From Nonomuraea terrae (GTDB taxonomy: Bacteria > Actinomycetota > Actinomycetes > Streptosporangiales > Streptosporangiaceae), in contig NZ_SMKQ01000020.1 of assembly GCF_004348995.1 (NCBI RefSeq), positions 1 through 64,000 of the forward strand: 64,000 nucleotides of DNA, written 5' to 3'. Position 1 is the first letter of the stretch; each line of letters opens with the position of its first letter. Both the position numbers and the translations under genes were made by a program. Of the stretch, positions 61,512-64,000 are shown piece by piece. The notes below the pieces were generated by a model that saw nothing but the letters and a program-made list of their open reading frames with translations, was not told the DNA's origin and made no database searches.

Positions 61512-61864
61512 GGTCGTCCTCCTTGGCCGGCAGCTGGAGGATCTTCCGAGCGCGGCTGAGCCGCGAACCGACGGTTCCGTAGGAGATGCCGAGGGCGTCG
61601 GCCACCTCCTGGTCGGTGAGCTCCGCCAGGGAGACCAGCGTCACCACGTGACGCTCCCCTGATTGAGCGCGGCCAGCGCCCTCGCCAGGCGGGGACCCAT
61701 ACGCTGCGCCGTGACCGAGTCGACCACCCGGCCCTCGTGGCTGTCGGCGGCGGGCTCGGCGCTCGTCCGGGGCAGCGCCCGGTAGTGGCGTGCCTCCTTG
61801 CGCCGGTGGCGGGCGATCAGGTTCGTTCCTCGTCACCCGCCTGCCCGCGCGTCTCGGTGGTCAT
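61504..61864 (-). pseudogene. ECF sigma factor remnant (deleted and frameshifted)
   Basis: An ATG at 61864 (MTTETRGQAGDEERT, then stop) is followed in another frame by NLIARHRRKEARHYRALPRTS, the end of sigma-2 with linker. A later frame reads VVTLVSLAELTDQEVADALGISYGTVGSRLSRARKILQLP, a good sigma-4. The whole promoter -10 recognition part of sigma-2 is missing and two frameshifts are needed. It is the upstream partner of the CU044_5270 fragment and both are dead. Confidence 0.7.
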
Positions 61865-62090
61865 GCTCTCACCCTCCTGCCGGCGGTCGTCGCCCTTCCT
61901 TCGCCGCAGCAAGGCCGAGCTTTCCCGCCGGTCGCGCACGCGTACGGGCGCGGTACGGGAGCGGCCGGGTGACCCGCCGGGGAAATGGCGGGATGATCAA
62001 CTGGACGAGGAGGTGCGGGCGCGACGACGCCTGAGCCTGTTTCCTCCGTCAGAATTACGGGCCTGCCGTCCGACTTCGGGAGTGAACAGC

Positions 62091-62528
62091 ATGAACAAGC
62101 GACAGGTCTCGGCCACGCGGAACATCCGTGCGAACAGTGACACGATTTTCGACCTGCTGGCCGACCCGCGGAAACACAGCCTGATCGACGGGTCGGGAAC
62201 CGTGGTGGCCTCCAAGACGGACGCTCCGGAGCGGCTCAGTCTGGGCGCCCGGTTCGGGATGGACATGAGGATGAGCCTGACGTACAAGGTCCAGAACGAG
62301 GTGGTGGAGTTCGAGGACGGACGGCTCATCGCCTGGCGGCACGGCGGCGGCCACCGGTGGCGCTGGCAGCTGGAGCCCGTCGGCGAGCAGGAGACCCGGG
62401 TGACCGAGACCTTCGACTGGTCGACGGCGAAGATCGGCGTGCTGTTCCCGCTCCTCGGCTTCCCGTCCAGGAACAAGGTGGCGATGGAGAAGAGCCTCGA
62501 ACGGCTCGCGAACCTCCTCGAACACTGA
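62091..62528 (+). CDS. SRPBCC family protein
   Basis: The ATG at 62091 (MNKRQVSATRNIRANSDTIFD) gives 145 aa, with GGGAG upstream. The START/SRPBCC pattern is visible: IFDLLADPRKHSLIDGSGTV, YKVQNEVVEFEDGRLIAWRH, WRWQLEPVGEQETRVTETFDWS. The C-terminal helix is FPSRNKVAMEKSLERLANLLEH. This is a ligand-binding cupped fold of unknown ligand, here in an isolated position between the dead sigma gene and the IS30 element. Confidence 0.87.
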   Translation: MNKRQVSATRNIRANSDTIFDLLADPRKHSLIDGSGTVVASKTDAPERLSLGARFGMDMRMSLTYKVQNEVVEFEDGRLIAWRHGGGHRWRWQLEPVGEQETRVTETFDWSTAKIGVLFPLLGFPSRNKVAMEKSLERLANLLEH

Positions 62529-62735
62529 ACGCGATGTCTGTATGCCCGCCGAGCGGCGCCAGCTCCAGCCCCGTGTGCTCGCCGAAGAACGGCCCGTCGC
62601 CCTTGGCATCGGGCGCGCGCCGTGCGCCGGCAGGCACCGTAACGGGCGCACCTGGCCACCCGACGCAGCCGTGAGCACGGTGTTCTCCAGCATGCGGGCC
62701 ACCTCTGAGCAGCACAAAGGCCCGTCCGATGGCGG
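62529..62735. other. Intergenic sequence before the IS30 element
   Basis: There is no convincing gene. A minus-strand reading (GDGPFFGEHTGLELAPLGGH) may be a fragment of a lost gene, but I cannot assign it. Confidence 0.35.
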
Positions 62736-63992
62736 ATTCCAGGGGTCGTTGCAACACGGCTTGTCAGCTGGCTTCGGCCAGGAGCTTAGCGAGACGCTCG
62801 GCTGGGGTATCCCAGCCGAGCGTTTTGCGTGGGCGGCCGTTGAGTTCGGCGGCGACTGCCGCTAGCTCGTCGGGGGTGTGGACGGCCAGGTCGCTGCCTT
62901 TGGGGAAGTACTGGCGGAGCAGGCCGTTGGTGTTTTCGTTGCTGCCGCGCTGCCAGGGCGAGTGGGGGTCGCAGAAGTAGACGGGCATGTCAGCGGCCAT
63001 GCTGAACCGGTGGTGCAGGCCCATCTCCGAGCCCTGGTCCCAGGTGAGGGAGCGTTTGAGGTGGGCGGGCAGGGTGTTCATGGCGGCGATGAGGGCGTCG
63101 GCGACGTGTTCGGCGGTGCGACTGCGGCCGAGGTGGACGAGCAGGACGTACCGGGTGGTGCGTTCGACCAGGGTGGCGATCGCGGATTTCTGGTCGCCGC
63201 CGATGATCAGGTCGCCTTCCCAGTGGCCGGGCACGGCCCGGTCCTCGACCTCGGCGGGCCGGTCGCTGATCATCACCATGGGGTGGGTGAAGCGGGGCTG
63301 GCGCTGCCCACCGGTGCGGCGGGGTTTGCGTACGGTCCGGCCGGTGCGCAGTGCCCGGGCGAGTTCGCGGCGTAGCTCGCCACGGCCTTGGACGTAGAGG
63401 GCCTGGTAGATGGTCTCGTGGGTCACGTGCAGCTCCGGCCGGTCGGGATGATCCCGGCGCAGCCGGCGGCTGATCTGCTCAGGGCTGTGCTTGCGGTCGA
63501 GCATGTCCTGGACCAGGGCCCGCAACTCCGGATTGGCGCCCATCTTGCCGGTCTTGGGCCGGGGACGTCGTGCGTCGGCGCGGGCCTGGGCGGCGTGCGG
63601 CCGGTAGGCGCCTGATGCGGGATGGGCGTTGCGCCGGACTTCGCGGCTGATCGTGGACGGGCTGCGGCCCATCTCCGCGGCGATCGACCGCAGCGACCTG
63701 CGCTCCCGGAGCAGATCGGCGATCGTGATCCGCTCATCGGGGGTCAGGAACCTGCCCGAGGATGGCGTAGGCCGGGCGGGAGGCTGTCGCTCTGTCTTCC
63801 GCCCGGCCTGACTTGCTCGACCGTGCCGCCAACGGTGCCCCGTCCGTGGGTTGATCCCGACGATTCGGCACGCTTCCGCGGTACCCACTCCCTGAGCCAC
63901 AAGATCCAAATATGCCTTGCGCTCAGCGTGGAGCTTCTTCCGGCCCTGCGGCGACCGATCCTGCCGGATCTCGAACACTGCAACCCCTGGAT
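62736..63992 (-). mobile_element. IS30 family insertion sequence
   Basis: A complete transposase gene lies between imperfect inverted ends. The left end reads ATTCCAGGGGTCGTTGCAAC from 62736 inwards, and the right end, read inwards on the other strand from 63992, reads ATCCAGGGGTTGCAG. The ends share TCCAGGGGT and TTGCA-type blocks. I could not define the target duplication. The element sits beside the decayed region and shows no internal damage. Confidence 0.75.
62764..63978 (-). CDS. IS30 family transposase
   Basis: The GTG at 63978 gives 404 aa. N-terminal helix-turn-helix segments include AYLDLVAQGVGTAEACRIVGINPRTGHRWRHG and LRSIAAEMGRSPSTISREVRRN. The DDE catalytic triad is D256 in GHWEGDLIIGG, D314 in LTWDQGSEMG and E348 in QRGSNENTNGLLRQYFPKG. 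The C-terminus ends LNGRPRKTLGWDTPAERL, the usual IS30 tail. No stop or frameshift is present, so the element may be active. Confidence 0.95.
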   Translation of the reverse strand: MFEIRQDRSPQGRKKLHAERKAYLDLVAQGVGTAEACRIVGINPRTGHRWRHGRASQAGRKTERQPPARPTPSSGRFLTPDERITIADLLRERRSLRSIAAEMGRSPSTISREVRRNAHPASGAYRPHAAQARADARRPRPKTGKMGANPELRALVQDMLDRKHSPEQISRRLRRDHPDRPELHVTHETIYQALYVQGRGELRRELARALRTGRTVRKPRRTGGQRQPRFTHPMVMISDRPAEVEDRAVPGHWEGDLIIGGDQKSAIATLVERTTRYVLLVHLGRSRTAEHVADALIAAMNTLPAHLKRSLTWDQGSEMGLHHRFSMAADMPVYFCDPHSPWQRGSNENTNGLLRQYFPKGSDLAVHTPDELAAVAAELNGRPRKTLGWDTPAERLAKLLAEAS

Positions 63993-64000
63993 GGATCAGG

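Overview
The window is a high-GC actinobacterial chromosome segment, most likely from a Streptosporangiales-type organism (Nonomuraea or a relative). The evidence is GC-rich third codon positions, many GTG starts, several leaderless-looking genes, mycothiol-type DinB and DUF5996 proteins, many ECF sigma factors, and the actinobacterial gene order pmt - rsmI - metS - tatD - rpf. I saw no rRNA, tRNA or CRISPR array.

Left part (1-13000), mostly core genome. It holds an Rpf-like muralytic protein running off the left edge, TatD, methionyl-tRNA synthetase, an esterase, a DPM-type glycosyltransferase, a GT-C membrane glycosyltransferase, and two paralogous protein O-mannosyltransferases on either side of rsmI. 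Together these look like a local polyprenyl-phosphate sugar / protein glycosylation neighbourhood.

13000-26500 is made of small regulator-plus-target modules: a MerR gene with a 34-bp palindrome on its ribosome binding site, an ECF42 sigma factor with its DGPF/YCII partner and a wrecked TetR gene that keeps its palindrome, a TetR-HAD operon facing a LysE exporter across a 38-bp inverted repeat, a secreted pair (DUF6624 lipoprotein and a metallopeptidase-like protein without its zinc ligands), and a PadR - ABC exporter operon.

26500-36000 holds a catabolic gene cluster. Six tightly coupled minus-strand genes encode an MFS permease, a C-C-hydrolase-like alpha/beta hydrolase, an isochorismatase-type amidase, an ACMSD-like amidohydrolase, an aldehyde dehydrogenase and a cyclic amidohydrolase. 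They face an asparaginase-like gene and a GntR/FCD regulator across a palindromic control region. I do not recognise the pathway as a known set; it fits degradation of a nitrogen-containing ring or amide.

36000-47400 has katG between two Fur-family genes, a D-amino-acid dehydrogenase-like oxidase with a PucR regulator, a DksA/TraR-like zinc finger next to a short MreB-like ATPase, and a class II UvrA-like protein facing a WYL regulator. 47400-54900 has a Tat-exported GH2 glycosidase with two discoidin domains inserted in its core, a DinB protein, an MFS-like protein, and an ECF41 sigma factor with a carboxymuconolactone-decarboxylase-like gene; the last two share nearly identical promoters.

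55000-64000 is more eroded. It carries a broken aminoglycoside phosphotransferase-like gene, further regulators with their targets, remnants of a tyrosine integrase and of a sigma/CU044_5270 operon that abut each other, and an intact IS30-family element at the right edge.
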